Notes under the pieces: generated by a model | What the model was told of the DNA's origin: nothing | What the model saw: the letters and a program-made list of their open reading frames with translations, nothing else | The model's database searches: none | NCBI GenBank assembly: GCA_949935685.1 | Contig: CATLGN010000078.1 | Location: 1 to 7,179, forward strand | Source of the DNA: an uncultured Lachnospiraceae bacterium | Lineage (GTDB): Bacteria > Bacillota > Clostridia > Lachnospirales > Lachnospiraceae | Direction: 5' to 3' | DNA length: 7,179 nucleotides | Program-made: the position numbers and the translations under genes | In this document: piece after piece, positions 6,394 to 7,179 of the stretch | Numbering within the stretch: the stretch's first letter is position 1 | Layout: every line of letters begins with the position of its first letter

Positions 6394-7179
6394 ACCCCCA
6401 ATCCTCATTCAGCCAGTTCCTGAGCAGATTTGCCGCAGCTTCCGGATTGTCATCCACGAACTTTTCAATCATCTTCCGTGTTTCAGACCATTCTTCTACA
6501 GTAATGCTCTCCACTTCCGGTTCCGGTGTGGACTGCAGCAGATCTTCCACTGCCAGCTCTTCCTCTTCCTCCGCGCCTTTCTCGCCCCGCATACTGCGCA
6601 GTACGACAAACGCGAGCAGTCCGAGAATAATGACGATCAGCACGATCTGGATCACATCCGTAGCCCTGATGTTCATACCCTCTTTGTCGATAAACAACGG
6701 TTCTTCATAGGCAACCATGGCAATATTCTCCGCCGCAATCCCTGTGGCCTTGGATACCATGTCAATCATATTGTCATCTACGGGCTGCATAACCCGTTCT
6801 CCGTTGACCGCCTTATATTCCTCCCAACTGATACCGTCCAGCAATCCCTGATTCTGAATGTCTTCTTCCCTCTGCACATTATATGTAATCGCCGAAACGG
6901 AAATGGAAGATTCGTCATATTTTATCAGTCCCGGCGGGATCGTCTGTGACTCAATCCTCTCGTTGGGAAGATAATCCCGTTCCTCTTCCGACTGTGTGGA
7001 ACTGGAACTGTCACTGTCCGGCATCTCGTATGTCGTCAGGTTTTCCCCGTTGGAATCCGTACCGGGCACACCGCCCGAACTGTTTACGTTTTCCGCATTG
7101 AAAATCGCCTCATGGCTTAACACACCCTGTGTCTGCCCGTCTGCAGGCGTATAATCATGATTTACGATCTCGGTGGATG
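6392..7179 (-). CDS. fliF: Flagellar MS-ring protein FliF, C-terminal 261 residues (5' end outside window)
   Basis: FliF forms the MS ring in the cytoplasmic membrane, the base on which the rotor and export apparatus are built. The visible frame is open from the window edge (first complete codon at 7177) to a TAG at 6394-6392. It covers part of the extracytoplasmic region, then a transmembrane segment at about residues 174-193 of the visible part (starting DVIQIVLIVIILG). A basic stop-transfer stretch (RSMRGEK) and an acidic linker rich in Glu follow. The tail (about 230-261) contains KMIEKFVDDNP and ends LLRNWLNEDWG. A C-terminal helix ending in a WL-acidic motif is the known FliG-binding signature of FliF. 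Residues about 30-70 are a low-complexity Ser/Asp/Glu/Asn stretch, as usual for the variable linker in the extracytoplasmic part. The full protein is normally about 500-550 residues, so roughly half is missing. The gene ends 8 bases before fliG, and its stop overlaps the fliG Shine-Dalgarno region. Confidence 0.96.
   Translation of the reverse strand, partial: STEIVNHDYTPADGQTQGVLSHEAIFNAENVNSSGGVPGTDSNGENLTTYEMPDSDSSSSTQSEEERDYLPNERIESQTIPPGLIKYDESSISVSAITYNVQREEDIQNQGLLDGISWEEYKAVNGERVMQPVDDNMIDMVSKATGIAAENIAMVAYEEPLFIDKEGMNIRATDVIQIVLIVIILGLLAFVVLRSMRGEKGAEEEEELAVEDLLQSTPEPEVESITVEEWSETRKMIEKFVDDNPEAAANLLRNWLNEDWG

Noticed and set aside
1..7179. Wholly new or mobile system such as a defence island, insertion sequence, CRISPR array or integrated element
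   Set aside because: Every stretch longer than 114 bases is covered by a recognised flagellar gene in canonical order. No repeats, transposase, integrase or foreign-looking segment was seen.

Overview
The window is the middle of a flagellar biogenesis operon from a Gram-positive, Clostridia-like bacterium. Every gene lies on the minus strand, so transcription runs from high to low coordinates: fliF (3' part), fliG, fliH, fliI, fliJ, a ylxF/motE-like gene, fliK, flgD (5' part). This is the Bacillus subtilis fla/che order, including the ylxF-type gene between fliJ and fliK. The order, the strong AAAGGAGG ribosome binding sites and the FliH, FliJ and FliK sequence styles point to Firmicutes. A flagellated Lachnospiraceae-type organism is my best guess, inferred from general resemblance and not from a search.

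Layout. 7179-6392 is the C-terminal half of the MS-ring protein FliF. 6383-5376 is the rotor switch protein FliG (GTG start). 5392-4565 is the export ATPase regulator FliH, overlapping fliG by 17 bases. 4559-3249 is the export ATPase FliI. 3234-2740 is the export coiled-coil protein FliJ. 2708-1800 is a single-pass membrane protein with an MgtE_N-like C-terminal domain (YlxF/MotE family). 1799-1686 is the only sizeable intergenic gap. 1685-273 is the hook-length regulator FliK. 260-1 is the N-terminus of the hook cap protein FlgD. The other junctions are 31 bases or less or overlap, as expected for one coupled transcript.

How the genes work together. FliF forms the MS ring in the membrane, and its cytoplasmic tail holds FliG, the torque-generating face of the C ring. 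FliH, FliI and FliJ form the soluble ATPase complex that feeds substrates to the export gate. FlgD and FliK are among the exported proteins: FlgD caps the growing hook, and FliK measures it and switches export specificity. The YlxF/MotE-like protein is the least understood member.

Most notable points. A sigma-D-like promoter (TAAC-N15-TCCGATAT) begins on the ylxF-type stop codon and sits in the 114-base gap before fliK, suggesting an internal late-class promoter for fliK-flgD and beyond. The ylxF-type protein has a long, strongly charged cytoplasmic N-terminus. FliK has a mid-protein helical module and a 65-residue tail beyond its hook domain. I see no mobile element, RNA gene, CRISPR array or clear terminator, and no wholly new system. 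The window is a well-conserved locus with a few details worth checking.
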